From positions 62,001 through 126,000 of the forward strand of contig CAJNOL010000144.1 in the NCBI GenBank assembly GCA_905250125.1: DNA of 64,000 nt. The letters run 5' to 3'. Made by a program: the position numbers and the translations under genes. Each line of letters opens with the position of its first letter. The first letter of the stretch is position 1. Positions 1 through 13,346 of the stretch are shown piece by piece. The notes beneath the pieces are model-generated. The model saw only the letters and a program-made list of their open reading frames with translations, was not told the origin of the DNA and did no database searches. Origin of the DNA: Rotaria sordida. Taxonomy: Eukaryota > Rotifera > Eurotatoria > Philodinida > Philodinidae.

Positions 1-807
1 TTAATGTTGATTCAGAATATCGTATTACTTTTAATCCAAATCATCACTTTTCAACTGAAATCGGCTACTTTCTGGTAGAAAAAAGCTCAAAATCCTGACC
101 TATCTGCAGTGTGGTTAGGATCTCATTATTGAGCCAGTGTTTTTTCTTGGATATTTTTATATCATTTTGAAGCTCTTCAAAAGTCCTATCAATTATATGA
201 AAACTGGCGTGATGGTCAATACCTTTGATTCACAACGATGGAGGTTTTCGTTAGCTATCATTGATTTTTCACTTATTTTATGAGTATGTGATCCAATGTT
301 CTCCATACCAAATGTTGCTGCTCAGTTTTTATTCCTGGACATTTTTATACTATTTTAAAGCTCTCGAACCATATGAAAAGAAGGCTGCTCGATCATGTAT
401 TGAGTAGATTAAGCGAGACAATTATCATGAAAAGCCAGGATCATTCTTAATGCAATGCCCACTGAGTAAGTTAGTGCACCCGTTCATAGCAAAAACAAGC
501 TCTATTTCATTAATTCTGTAATAGAACGCTTTTGGACACTCAATGTGATGGTTTCGCTAAGATAAAGTCGAATTTCTGAAGGAGGCAGATTTCATCACTT
601 ATTGACCCCACCTCCTTTCACAAGTTGCGAATATATAATTATCTCAAATCTGAATGCATAAATCTTTATTGCAATGCCACATAATAAAAGCTGGTTGTAA
701 TAGACATTAGTATTTGTCAATCACGAAATAGCTCATACGACTTTGATAAAACCTTATTGTATTTAGTTAAATAATATCGTTTTATTTTTTTTGCGCGCAT
801 ATATTTA
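1..807. other. Intergenic, possible decayed coding relic
   Basis: No intact reading frame. The first 90 bases on the plus strand read openly with amino-acid usage like the real genes here (DSEYRITFNPNHHFSTEIGYF minus its last residue fits one frame) and then hit stops. Two stretches, roughly 135-190 and 305-360, resemble each other (a TTTTTATA-rich core followed by TTTnAAGCTCT), suggesting an old direct duplication. I do not recognise a family. Confidence 0.3.
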
Positions 808-1994
808 ATGACTAGTGAAAATAATGTTACTACAATCCAAATAATTGTTCGTAATGAATCTTTTGAACTATCATCTTCTCTATTTCGTCAATTTCTCGAA
901 TATTCATCATCTTCTAATTTCAATGTTTCTAAACGAGATGAACAAGATCAAATTTATTTAAATGTTCATCCATGTATTTTCAATGCTTATCTTCTTTATA
1001 TTCAATCAGGTTATTTTGTTCAACCTGATTATTTATCACAAGAAGACTTAATTAATGGGTTACGTATATGTGGTGCACCTTTTGCTTTAATTAATCATTA
1101 TGAACATTATGCTATAACATCAGTTCTTTCTTCGCATGAATATTCATGTCATTTAATTCATAATAAAAATAGTATTCGACATAAATGGCTCAATGTATTA
1201 ATTCTAATCGGACTTTTTATTGCCGGATGCTGTTTAACTATTGATTTATATCGACAAATATTAATGTTAAACAAAAATCCTTATGAGGAAACATCTCAAT
1301 TGTTAATTATTATGATATATTTGATTGATAGTATTTTATTTCTATATTCATGTACACATGCAATTTCAAAATTTATTTCAAATGCAGGTGCAGAAAAACC
1401 ATTAGAAAAAGATCCATATTTCATAACTAATATCATCTCATGTTTGGGTAAATAATTCAATTGAAATAGAAAAATATTAATGAAAATATCTTTTTAGGTA
1501 TTTTATCTTATTTTATTATTCAGCGTCCAATTACTAATGTTTATGTATCACATTGGAATTCAATTTGGATTTTTATTCATATTTGCCGTACTATTCGTAT
1601 AGCTCAATTAGGTTATCGTTTAATCTATATTCAATGGTGTTTAAATGCTATTATTCAATCTTTCTGGACATTTCTACAAACAATTACAGGACTTTTTTGG
1701 ATATTAATTTTTTCAGGTTCAATGTTATATACAATGGATATGATAGAAAATAATCAACAATATTCTAGTAATCGTCTAACAATTCTTTCAGCACATGAAA
1801 CTTTATATACAATTGGATATCGAAATAATGCACCATATGGATATTTGACACGTTTATGGACAATAATAAGTATTTATTTCATGTCATCAATTGTACAAAT
1901 ACTTTTATGGTGGTTTCAAACAAAAGTTACTATTCAATGGAAAATCTTATTAGATAATGAAAAAAAAAACAATATAATAAATCGACATATATAA
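808..1994 (+). CDS. Kv-like potassium channel subunit with altered selectivity filter
   Basis: Two exons (808-1447, 1498-1994; 50-bp GT-AG intron) encode 378 residues. Residues about 8-95 form a Kv T1/BTB tetramerisation domain, with a typical FNAYLLYIQSGYF stretch around 58-70. Hydrophobic segments follow at about 127-146 (S1), 164-182 (S2), 215-224, 234-262 (S3-S4), 272-288 (S5) and 332-353 (S6). The S4-like stretch keeps only sparse arginines (R244, R247, R254) instead of a regular every-third-residue ladder. The pore loop reads T318-I-G-Y-R-N323, where Kv channels have T-V-G-Y-G-D, so the second filter glycine and the aspartate are replaced. The tail after S6 is short. The fold is clearly Kv-derived; conduction is doubtful. 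It could be a silent modifier subunit or a decaying copy, but the frame is fully open. The ATG at 808 is the first in frame before the T1 domain. Confidence 0.8.
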
Positions 1995-4881
1995 ATAAAC
2001 TATTTCGTCAAATATTTCAAAATCTTGATCAATTTAATTTCTCTAGTTTAGAAATTCGAGTCACATTTTCTAATCTTATCAAATGCAGTATTATTGATAA
2101 ACATTATGAAAATTCGAATTCATAATATTCAATTAATCTATTACCTTCAAAATTCTATGCAATGAATTGTATGTTAAAATAATCCGAATGTATTTATACA
2201 AAAAAAAAATAATAAACTTAAAGTTCAATACAACAAATGATAACTGACTCTGAGCTCTATTGAGTTACATAATTATCAACTTACTTTATCATTCTGCATC
2301 AATTTAAAAATCATACTTGAAAGCAATATATAATTGACTGTCGTTTTTATGCTATCTCCTACTTGAATTTCTCAAATAAAACTTCAATCGTTCAAATCAA
2401 AAGAACAAGTTTAATTCTAATAATGATTATAATTCAACAAAAATCTTATTAATTTCAAATAAACAATATATTTTTTCACTTTTCTTTTTTCTCATTATTT
2501 AGAACAGTTAACATTTTTCATAGTGAATTCATATTCTTAGTCATTTTTATGTTCATTCTTCATCATACACACGCAATGCTTTTGTTCATTTAAAGCAATT
2601 ACGGAAAGGTGTGCGTGCATATTTGAAATTTAATGCATCTAAGTAGTGTTTGTCGCGTCATCTAAGACGTTAGAATATAGTGTTAGTGCTGATAATGATT
2701 TGTGCATGTTGATTAATCCATACGGTACCAAATGACAGGAAATAGAAATAGAACAGGAACAAGATTTGTTCATTATGTGAATTGAAAAATATGAGTCATA
2801 TAGCTGTTCATTTGAAGAACTCTCTTTTTCACAGAAGTATAGTTTTTTTTTCCTACATGTATGATTGAAGAGTGAAGTAGAATTCATTTAGCTACCTTTT
2901 CTTTTTTTTTTGTGATTGACAAAACAAAAAAAAATCCTAGTTCATAGCATGCCTTTTCTTTCACTTTCCTTTAACAAACACAGAACGTCTACTCTATTAG
3001 ATTGCAGCATCGAAAGGTTACCCGTACTTCCTGTCTATAGTCACACTTTCATTTTCCAATTTTCTCTTTGATAAAGCCCCGTGAGCACAATTATTTTTAT
3101 ATAAAAAAAAAAAAAAGAAAAGAGCGAAGAAGACAAAGCACAACCGTCGCCCATAGCAATGCATGGAAGAAAAGAAATGAGCTGTTCGACCGTAAAAACT
3201 GACGTCTTTATCTCATCTTCCTATCAACACCTTTTTTTTTCTTTTTCATTTTGCATATATCCATGTGCATTCTTCATTTTTTTTTCTCTTCATTGTCGTC
3301 TTTTCATAGGACACACAAAGAGAAGAAAAAAAAAAGTTAAAAGTTGAACTCAAGAAGCAAAGAAAGAATTATATTACACATGAGAGAAAAAAAATCCAAG
3401 AATGAGGATTATCATGGAAAACATATAGAGACAGAAAAGAGTAATAAGAATAGTTCATCATTATTTTCAATGTGCAATAAATATGACATAAGTTAAATTC
3501 TATTACTCGAGTCATTGAAAGTCAATTCTCATGATATTAATTCAAGAATAGTAAGTTATTTTCAAAAACATCCCTAACAACAATATAAAATTTTATCTTA
3601 TAGTTTATTTGTAATTCAGTTGTTATGTTTGTTCACTTAGTAATATGATCAAATCATCTATATCCTTTCTCAGAACATTAATTATACTTGAGTACATTGA
3701 AATCTCATTCCTATTGTCTATGGGTGGTCTGTTTTATCTTAATTTTCTTTCATTCTTTCGTCTTGTTAAACAGAAAAAAAAAGTAATGTTAAAAAAAAAA
3801 ATTCACTCCTCCGCACACATGTTGTCGCTAAGCACACGTAAACGAGAATAGCTGTTGTGAAAGATAAATTGACTGACTGGCTACGAAGGAACACAAGCAG
3901 AACGGAAGAAACTTCTATTTTTCTTTTTTTTTTGACTACATCTCATACAACGCATTTTATTTCAAAGTCAAACAAAATTCTATAGTGTAGTGGAATGTGT
4001 ATGTGAAGTCTTGGCAACAACAACATCTTGATTAATATTCTCATCATAATGATGGATATTCAACAGGTGAGAAGAGAAACTAAACATGTTAACATTATGA
4101 CTATTTTATGCAGATAAACAAAATCTGATTAATACGAAATGAAAATTAGTTTAGATTTATTCTAACAAGTCTTGATGAAAACCATTAATTCTACGAAAGT
4201 AGAACAGAAAATTTTCTTCGTTTTAAAATAACAATAGAAACGAAAACAGGAGAGGTCTCTTTTTATAATGGACTAGTATTGTTTCATCTTGAATTGACTA
4301 ATGGAAAGTGGATCCTTCTTTCTCATCTAGTGCTGCTCTTTCAAGTACCTGAGAGAGAGAGAGAGAAAGAAATGTTAGAGGCAATGTCTATTGTCTTCTT
4401 TAAGAGTGTAAACAAAAGTCTTCTCTTTTTTTAACATGAAAAGATACATAAAGAATGAGAGAAAGGTGTTATTCTTTCACAGAACAAACGTTATGGTAAT
4501 TAGAATGAAAAAAAATCATATAAGAACAGTTGTTGAGTTTAATTAACTCACCTGTTCAACATCATCTATCATTAGTCGATTCATTGTCAAAGAAATGCTT
4601 CAATTAGTATCGCTGAAATGATTTTTAAATAAGATAATGAACATCATCTTGTTTTATTACTCTATCTCATCATTCTTTTTCTTCGACTGGCCCACCTACA
4701 TACGTATTATTTCTCCGAAAGATAAAGGTGCTTTTTTTTTTTGATGTTGTCAAGTGAACTGGCGAGAAGATAACACACAAGTGGCATCTTGTCATCATGA
4801 TCATATATCTAGGAATATATATATATATATACGATAAAGTGTGTCTATCGAGTACTTGAGTTATTTTATTTCATTTTTTAG
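1995..4881. other. Intergenic, no gene seen
   Basis: A stretch of 2.9 kb with poly-A and poly-T runs (for example around 3105-3120) and an AT dinucleotide run at about 4812-4831. Scattered ORFs of 60-80 codons are low-complexity and resemble no family. Part of it must hold the 5' end of the downstream death-domain gene, because an acceptor-like TTTTTTAG ends at 4881. A donor-like CAG|GTGAGA at about 4065 could belong to an upstream exon. Confidence 0.5.
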
Positions 4882-6663
4882 AATTGTTGGCATGTGTTTC
4901 GCCTTTATTAATGGTCATGTTAATAATGGCGACAATAACTCATCAAGAAATGAAACGATGTTATTTTGATGATAAAATTACTTTTCCTATTTCAAAAAGT
5001 ATCAAACGATTACGTGATTATGATGAACAAAAACAATTAATTAAATGTGATCGATCATTAGAACATCGAAAAAAAATTCAAAGAATCAGTCAAAAAGAAG
5101 AAGAAGAAGAGGAAGAAGAACAACAATATCATTGTCAAGTTTATCTAAAATTATTTCCATCAACATTAAAATGTTCACTTGATGTTATTGTTAAGCCAAT
5201 AAATAAACAAACAAAGGATAGTGATGATATTGATTCAATTTTAATAGCAAAAAGTCGAATACCAAAAACAATCAAACCAGGTTTTTATTCAAATTTTATT
5301 ATTTTAATTTAAAATTAAAAATAATTTTTATTTTTATTTTTAAAGGTGTTATTCGTGTTCGTCTTGTTTCAGCTTTATTTAGTGCTGATATTGATGTACA
5401 TGAAGATCCATCTCTTATTAAACTTGAAACAATTAAAAATCAATCTTATCATAATCATTTTGATAAACAATTTGCTCTTATATTAAAAGTAAATTTAATT
5501 TCATTATAACAAAAAAAAACAATATATTTTTGATTTTTAATTAATTAGAATAGTCAAATTGGTCCAGGTGCTATTGGTAAACTATTTATTGAATTCTTAG
5601 ATCCATCGAATGGATCATATACAAACAATCCACCTATATTCGAACTCAATCTCAATTTAGCATCGCAATATAAAATTCCATTGACTTCGTCACATCAGGT
5701 AGGCATCCACTATATGCTTAATGAACTTGAAATGAGCAATCAGACTTTTGTATTGTTCTTTCTCAGATTGATATAAGAAACCGTGTGAAAGAATGATGAT
5801 CATATGTCAATATATGTATAGAAAGAAAATAAGAAATGAAGCTGTATCAATAATATACATATTTGAGATTGAGAAAAAAGACGAAGAAGAAAAAATATAT
5901 GTTATTTGCATAATTTATTGCTAAAGAAATCAAACTGTCGACTTCAGGTAGTGGTAGAAGAAAGCAAAAAAACTACAAAGAAAAAAAAAAAGAAAAGAAA
6001 AGATTGTATTAGATGCTGCATATATAAAATTGAAAAGATGATTGGATAAATTCAAAAGTGTTGAAATATAATAGAAATCATTTTATTATGTATTTTATCA
6101 AAAGAAATTCAAATGTCATTTTGAAGAGTTTTCTTTAATCTGTTTACATAAGAATATTTGATCTATTGAACCGGAAAAAAAATATTGCCTTAAGGAGTAA
6201 ATATATTATTCAATTCTCTTTTAGAAAAGTGACGATAATGTAATCTGTTCTTCTTTAAAATGTGGTTGTATTCTTTCTTCGGATCAATCTCGTTTAAGTA
6301 TTAGTGACAAATGCAATGTAAGAATTATTCATGTTTTTTGCTTTTATATATTTGTTTATTTTTTAGTTAATATTAGATGATATGAAACTTGTTCATCGTC
6401 TAGCTGAACCTCTTCGTTGTTTATGGAAATCTATTGGTCGTGAATTATCTCCTTGTTTTTCTGAAATTGATCTAGATGATTTCAATCAAAGATATTTTTT
6501 ATCCGAAGGAAATCAAGAATGTACTTATCAATTATTACGAGAATGGTACACACGTGATCCTCATCAAGCAAATATTCGTTATTTACTAACTCGATTACAA
6601 CTTCCTTTTCATATTGTTATGACAATTCACAATAATGTTGTGAGAACATTTTCTTTATCTTAA
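4882..6663 (+). CDS. Death-domain protein, family unassigned
   Basis: Five exons can be chained by frame and GT-AG sites: 4882-5280, 5346-5488, 5549-5698, 6225-6317 and 6367-6663. The first exon may be preceded by another; the earliest clear ATG is 4911, giving 350 residues. The C-terminal 85 or so residues look like a death domain: helices with LVHRLAEPLRCLWKSIGREL, then the acidic EIDLDDF, then a QLLREWYTRDPHQANIRYLL segment whose tryptophan and spacing fit helix 5. Before it lie a hydrophobic start (MVMLIMATITH), an acidic run of eight glutamates, and a mixed region with several beta-like strands and a CSSLKCGC cysteine cluster. UNC5-like ZU5-UPA-death proteins are one possible relative, but I cannot see a convincing ZU5. 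Death domains assemble signalling complexes by homotypic contact. The 526-bp fourth intron is purine-rich. Confidence 0.65.
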
Positions 6664-9600
6664 ACTAGAGAATTCTTATGAGCATACTTCATACATTACA
6701 TTCCGTTCAGTCTTTGTACAGTATTTTAAGTCTTTTTGTTGTTTGAGGCGTTTGAACTGTTTTTTTTATCTGTGTGTGTGTGTGTATGTGAGTTTTTGAA
6801 TGTTTTCCTTGTCGCTAGCCGTCCAAAGGTGCCAGCCGATTGTAACAAAGAAAAAAAAAGTGACCATATGATCATTTTTTTGTATATAAAGTTTTTTTGT
6901 TTGCATGCGTGTTTTTTTTCTCTTTTCAGTGTATTGTTTATTTCAAGTTTATAAACAAGATGAAAAAATAAACGAACATGTTTTTAAAAAAAAAGTTCAT
7001 TTATGAAGAATTCTTTTTACCTTGTTGAGGATCATGCCAAGAGCATTCTCATTTGATAAATTATAATTTATCTATGATGCAGCACAGACGAAAAAAGATA
7101 AAGTTGGAGACATTTTATTTTCAAATATACGAGAACGATCAAAAATATTTATCGGATCTTGTACAAACCACAGCAATGTGTTATTGTTGAGGAATCCTTT
7201 ACAAAATAACTGAAACATAAAATGACCCATAAATATTTTCATGATAAAAAATTTAAATTCTTCCATTATGTTTCAGCTGAATGCACTGAAATTCTAATGA
7301 ATGATGGAAGGTTCTTCGAAATTTTAATTCAGACAAAAAACATTGAAAGTACTATTTTCTACAGACTTTAAGAATCGAGAATAAGAGGCATCAGACTTTC
7401 TATAGTTTTTTTTGCAAAATTGATCAAGTTATAATTTTGAAAAATAATGAATATCATTGTTTGTGAGTTGATTAATATATATAATAGTGCCCAAGATCTG
7501 CTGTAGACATTATGGATATATAAAACAGACTTATTTGTCAATTAGTTCAATGATTATAATAAAAAGAACGTTAAATTAAGAAAAACAAATAAAAAAACAA
7601 TTAAAAATAATGAGCGAATAGCAACAATGTAAAAGAAACAATCGGGCACCCGAAGAAGAAATAAAAGACTCCTGTTCGAAACGCAGAAATTAGAGAGATC
7701 TTTACTCTTATGTTCGATTATTCTGTAAAACAACTATAGTTTATGAGAGGTTTTTCATATTAACTATATTGTATTAGTTTAATGAGACTAGAGAACATAT
7801 GTGAGTTTCACATTTCAGCCCTACAGGAGTTGCGCTAACAAACTTTTTCAAAAATACTACGAGATAAATGAAGCTACATGGTTTCCTTTCCATTAATTCC
7901 GATTATAAATCGATTCTTCCTTAAGTATCAATCCTTGCTCGCACTAGAGAGGTTATGGATTTCCTGGGTAGCCTCTAAAAGGTTAAAAACAGCAGTCCAT
8001 AACTTATACGGAATAGATGTATTAGAATTAATAATAATGCTAAATTAATGTTAATACTAAAATATTAATTAATTCGAATGCCAATAATGCTAAAGTATTA
8101 GACTTATTGATTAATGCTAATGCCAATACGACATCTGTAGTACAAGCAGAAAATAACGATAACTGACATTTCTTGTCTATTGAATTGATCAAGTTTTCTA
8201 TGGTTTACAAAAAAATCGAGGTGAATTTCATATTTTTGTTTTATTTGCATATATAATATATGTTTGAGACCAACGAAAAGATTTTCGTCTATATGTTTTG
8301 AACATAATCATTTTTTATTTTCGATACAGCATAGGTGATTCTTACGCAAAATACTAACCGATGCTGTCTACAAGAATTACTATCATTAGATTTCGCCAAG
8401 TAAAGGTTGTATAATCATTGATAAAAGACAAATTTCTCCTGCATGTCTACATTTTAAATAATAGTATCAACAATTCGAACTTTTCGAATTATCACGGTAC
8501 AGTTTTATAAAAATTTTATTAAAACAAGATAATCGAAATCGTAGAATAATCATATAAACGAAATTGAATGAAGTGAATTTTTTCTCGTTCATTTATATAT
8601 GACTTTATAGAACTTGATGAGGTAATCAGGAATATATAGTTTTTATTTCGATTCGATCACTGTTCGGCTTAAAAACACCATAAAAACCTCGAATGACCGA
8701 AAATGTAACATTGGTAAATATGAACGGGCTTTTCTTCTTACAAAAATTGTCAAATTTCAATTACTTATTTGTTTAAACTACATGAGAGAACGTTATTCTG
8801 ATTCAGTATCAAAAATTAATTTCCCATAGAACGGAGGAATGAAAAATGTGCTGGTATTTAGCGATTTTCTTTTTCCATGGTTCATTAAAAAATAGAAATA
8901 GATAGCATCTTCAAAATCAGCATAGTGTTTATCATACGTGTCCATCTAAGTTGTGAATAGATGTGTTCATATATGTATAGGAGAATATTTTTCTTTTTAA
9001 AAGAATGCAATTGACGAGAAATTATTTTATATCTATTCTGAACGAAACCTAAAGTTTTGGTGGTGAATATGTCTAAATGTAAGTGTTGTCGTAGAATATT
9101 ATTATAAGATTGTGCCCTGAAACAGCTACTATTATGTGCCTATGTCTGTGGATTCATTTATATTTTATTAGATTGTTCATATTATTGATACACTTTGATG
9201 AATTCGTATCATCAGTATAAAATGATGTGATTATTTTCACACTTGTTTTTCAAAGAAATCTGATCTATTGTAAAAAAGTCTTTGTATAATATGTGTGGTC
9301 AAATTTTGTTCACGGATAAGTCATTGAAGACAATTGAAAGTAATTATTGAGAATCAGCATTACTTGCTCTTTTTCTAATCATATATTTAGATTTTATTTC
9401 AGTCTTAAAATTAGTTCGTTAAGAACAAATCGATGATGACAGTCAAAAGCAGTGAGTTAATATCAAATTTGATGCTTTTTCTAAATGTATGCTCAAAATT
9501 TTTTCTGACTTATGGTGGATTATCTGTGAGCAAATATTTCAATAGATAAAGAAAATTGTTTGCAGGAAATTAAATAGGTTTTTTCCTGTCATTTATAATT

Positions 9601-11179
9601 TCATTAGATAATATTTTCAGATAGTTTTAACTTTCTAGTATTGTAGAGAATTTAAATTTCTATCAAATTATAGATTGCAGTAAGTTAAAATCAAAAGTTA
9701 TAAATGTTTCTTTGATATTTAGAATACAATAGATTTCGATTGTCTGCGGCAATATTGAAAAAAAGAAGTGAACCGACCTTTTTGAAGAGATAACCTCGTT
9801 CTACTAGTTGATGTATAAAACGATTTTCATATAGTTTGAAGTGAGACAGTTTTAATCAACATTTTGAATTCATTATTAGAAAAGCATGCAATTCTGATTC
9901 TAGCTGATTACTTTTGATTCTCTTCGAAATAAGAAATAATTGTTCAGTATACAAATATTTCTTATAACTTTTCCAACATGTAATAAAAGGAATTTATTTC
10001 TATTTATGACTAGCAAATTTTTTTAATAGAATAAACTAATAAAAGATTGTCGCAAGAACGAAATTCAATTATGTTTGTCTTTGACAAAAAAAAATGGAAT
10101 ATTAAGCGTTCATCTTTCATAGATTTGTTTTATAGTATATTCTACGTTTTGAATTGTTGGCTAGTCTTCAATTGAGTTCTGTGTTATAAAGAAAATGTGT
10201 TTTTAAGGAAAATCTCGCAATAAAAGAAAAACGCGTTTACCAAATGAGGAAAGCTAATTACAATCTAAGTAAACGTCTTTCTATTACTTCTCACCGTTAT
10301 TTTCACGATCTTTGTACGCCAAAAAATTAGCTGTTAAAATATATACGTGAAACGCAATCTATGCTAGGGGAAAAAAAGTTATAGTTGTCTCCAATAAAGT
10401 TACCAAGTAACGATAGCGGCTAATGAAAAATTTGCGAACTGATTAAGGAAAGGCAATTTTTCGAAAATAAGACTATTTTGTAAAATTTCGATCAAAATTT
10501 TTCGAGATCGAGGAACCTGAATCCCTAATCGTTTTTCAAAGTTATCAAATCTATATTTCCATTATGTGTGGAAAAGTTCGGTAGATTTATGTATGGTTTT
10601 TTATAAGATGTTTAATGTAGAGTATGAAATGTGCTATTTTTCTGTACATGAGAATGTGCTGTGAAAGAGGAATTTCAAAGAAATAGTTTTTCGATAAAAT
10701 CATCTTTATAGTTAGATCAATCGTCAGTACTAGTACGGAAAAGAAGATATGCATCTGTTTATTATTGAAGCCTAAACGATGAATAGATTATTTAACTGTT
10801 AATTAAGAGATGCGAAATTGCGCTGACAGTTGTTTTATGAATTTCGACAGATAATCCATAAGCAGATATGATTAACATTAATGAAGTCGTAGTAAAAAAA
10901 AAGTTATGCAGTTGCACTCACCACTCTTACTATTTTCGTTGAAACATGATTGATTCTTGAATATTATATTCATATTTATAATGATTGCAGATATGAATGT
11001 GTTAATAATTCGTTTAATAGTGTTTTCAGTGAATGCATTTAGACTTCATATAGATAACGATGTAATTCTTCGTTTTTGAGAAAAATCATGTGTTACATCT
11101 TATTTTTCATGCCAATCTATTTGCAAGGAAATAAATCTTTTTTTAATTTATTATTTAGTTCGATGAAACTCGATTTAGC
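6664..11179. other. Gene-poor intergenic region
   Basis: A stretch of 4.5 kb without a credible gene. There is a TG-rich run at about 6771-6790 and a patch at 8020-8130 built from repeated AATGCTAA/TTAATGCTAA words. A short phrase near 7825 (AGTTGCGCTAACAA) recurs in similar form near 61150 (GTTTGCGCTAACAA), suggesting a dispersed old repeat. Nothing else is recognised. Confidence 0.5.
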
Positions 11180-12710
11180 GTATTTAACAGGGTTGCATCT
11201 GTACCCCATTTTGAGGTACAGTACCCCATTTCGACCTTTCGTACCCCACAAAAATTTGTACCGCTGGGGTACACATTTTTGTATGCCATTTGAATTTTTT
11301 TTTCTACATTACTTTTGAGTCACTTTTTAACAGAAATCTCAAAAACGGTCTGTAAAACCTTAAATCATTTCCTACAGATGTGAATTGACTTAGGTGACTT
11401 ACAAATGTCAAAAGTTTGCCTCTATTAGAATTTGTCTCCTTCTTGACTTCTTAATAGTATGTTGAAATTCAATTTGAATTTTTCATTGAGCAATAAAATG
11501 AAGTGTTAATGCTTTTACTATAATGGCTCGAACAGAAATGATCGATTGGCAAGAGAGTAACACAGATAGAATGAGCTAATCGAGAAGATCCCAAATCTAG
11601 TGGGTCAGGTTTTGATTCGATAGGTTTCTGAAAAATCGAAAATGATCTCTTCAAAGTCGTCCGAGGAAACCCATTTCACAATATTGAGAACTCAAACGCT
11701 TCTTTTCGACAAAATTCAAAGTTAAATGACAACTTAAGAAGAGAAAGTCACAAATGAATGCGAATATTTTTTTTTTTGCTTTGCAATGTTTGAGAACTAC
11801 GCGGACGTACTTCATGCATAAGTGAATAACGCTTTTCTTCAACATACTAATTCCGCTTCTGTTTGCATAGCTTTAGCTGTAATAATTTTCACCAGAGCCG
11901 TCCACTTTTGGAAGCAAAAATGCATACATTTTGCTTCAGGGAAAGTCAATATTTGCGTCGATGTAATCGACAAAAAAGACTTTACTTCCTTTAATTTTTT
12001 CTCCAAAATCTGTTTTTTTTTTCTTCGTCAAGATTTTTACTTTTAAACAAGTTTTTACAAGCATAGCTGTCTTCACGACAAAACTGTAAGGAAAAGTTTT
12101 TGTTCATGTGCAAACATGTCTTTTCTTGAGCAGGTTTCGAACATTACATACGTTTTGTAGCAGTTTGTATGAAAGTTCTGATGTGGAGAGAAATAATCTG
12201 AATCCTGAAGAGTTTACTAACTTATACTGAATTTCACCTATTTGCACGAAAACTGATTGGAAGTGACAAAATTCTGGCACATCATTAGACCGATAGAAAA
12301 AACTACTCGAACTCTAATGTAAAAATCTTCCATCCTTTCGTACCAATCTGATATAACAAGATTTACGCCATTTAATCACCATAGTCAACGTTCTTTTTTA
12401 ATTGAACATCTTCAATGGATTTACTGAAGCGATTTTTCGCGGAAAAACACTTTATTTCTCATTTTCTTTTTTAGGAAAAAAAACAATATTTTCAGCCATT
12501 TTTTGCAAGGGAAAAGGTCAATATAAAGTCTTTCACGAAACGATGTTTTTTTCTCAGTGATTTTTTCACAGCATTACCCTGAATTTTCAGAAAACCTATG
12601 TACCCCATGGATGTACCCCATTTAGAGAAATTTTGTACCTCACATGTACCCCATTAGGGACGTTTTGTACCCCATTTGAGACCTTATCAGATGGCAACCC
12701 TGGTATTTAA
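11180..12710. mobile_element. Non-autonomous hAT-type DNA transposon with 8-bp target duplication
   Basis: The element proper is 11188-12702 (1515 bp). It begins CAGGGTTGCATCTG and ends with the inverted CAGATGGCAACCCTG (one-base indel). It is flanked by a perfect 8-bp direct repeat, GTATTTAA, at 11180-11187 and 12703-12710. CAGGG termini plus an 8-bp duplication are hallmarks of the hAT superfamily. No transposase can be read inside: the internal ORFs (up to 74 codons) are AT-rich and show no hAT dimerisation or catalytic region, so it is presumably mobilised in trans. Copies of GTACCCCA cluster near both ends (11201, 11221, 11241 on the left; 12600, 12613, 12646, 12667 on the right), with one inverted copy at 11265. 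Subterminal motif clusters of this kind bind hAT transposases in known elements. Confidence 0.85.
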
Positions 12711-13346
12711 ACAGTTTTCTTTAACTTGCAGGTGAATCATACTTGAGTCTTGATGTTTAAACTCAAAAAATTAGAATCCAGTACATGTCTAACTGTATAC
12801 ACATTCCAAAAAGTAAATTTGTCAGAAAATTTCATGATATGTTGATTTTCCACGAGATGAAAAAATAAAATCATAGATATGCATTGTATGAATATGATTT
12901 TGACTGTGGATCTTCTCTTGATCTGCACTCTCACCGATACTCGCACATTTCCACCAGCATTTACACGTCTATACACTCAATGAGAGTGCTTAGAACTTTG
13001 ACAAGTCATAGAAATATAGAACACAAAATTCTCTATCTACTGATATTGCATACTTTGCTTTTAAACTCGATCATAACGAAAACAAACTTAAACAAATTGA
13101 TAGACACTTGTAGAAAATAAGGAATTGCAAATCAAGAATTGAATTGGTATTGTTTTTTCTTCGAATTTTATTTCTACAAAAAAATTTTCATGTGAAAAAC
13201 CAAGTAAACATTTTTGCAGAGAAGTAAATTCTTCATTAAATGAACTCAAAACGAGAATCAAAAGCGATTTTCAATTGCTTCAAAGACAGAATACAAAAGT
13301 CAACGATTGATTATTCGTTACCGATTATATATCCTAATACTTTTTT
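12711..13346. other. Intergenic
   Basis: A stretch of 640 bp between the hAT element and the 3' end of the dispanin-like gene. It contains overlapping short ORFs on both strands (60-80 codons) without recognisable similarity. No RNA gene seen. Confidence 0.5.

Noticed and set aside
3159-3851. Short plus-strand ORFs with hydrophobic runs in the first long intergenic region
   Set aside because: They are formed by poly-T and poly-A tracts (F, K and S rich) and lack splice partners or family resemblance.
11469-12046. Several 60-74 codon ORFs inside the hAT element as a possible transposase
   Set aside because: No hAT catalytic or dimerisation motif, low-complexity composition, no plausible splice chain; the element is better seen as non-autonomous.
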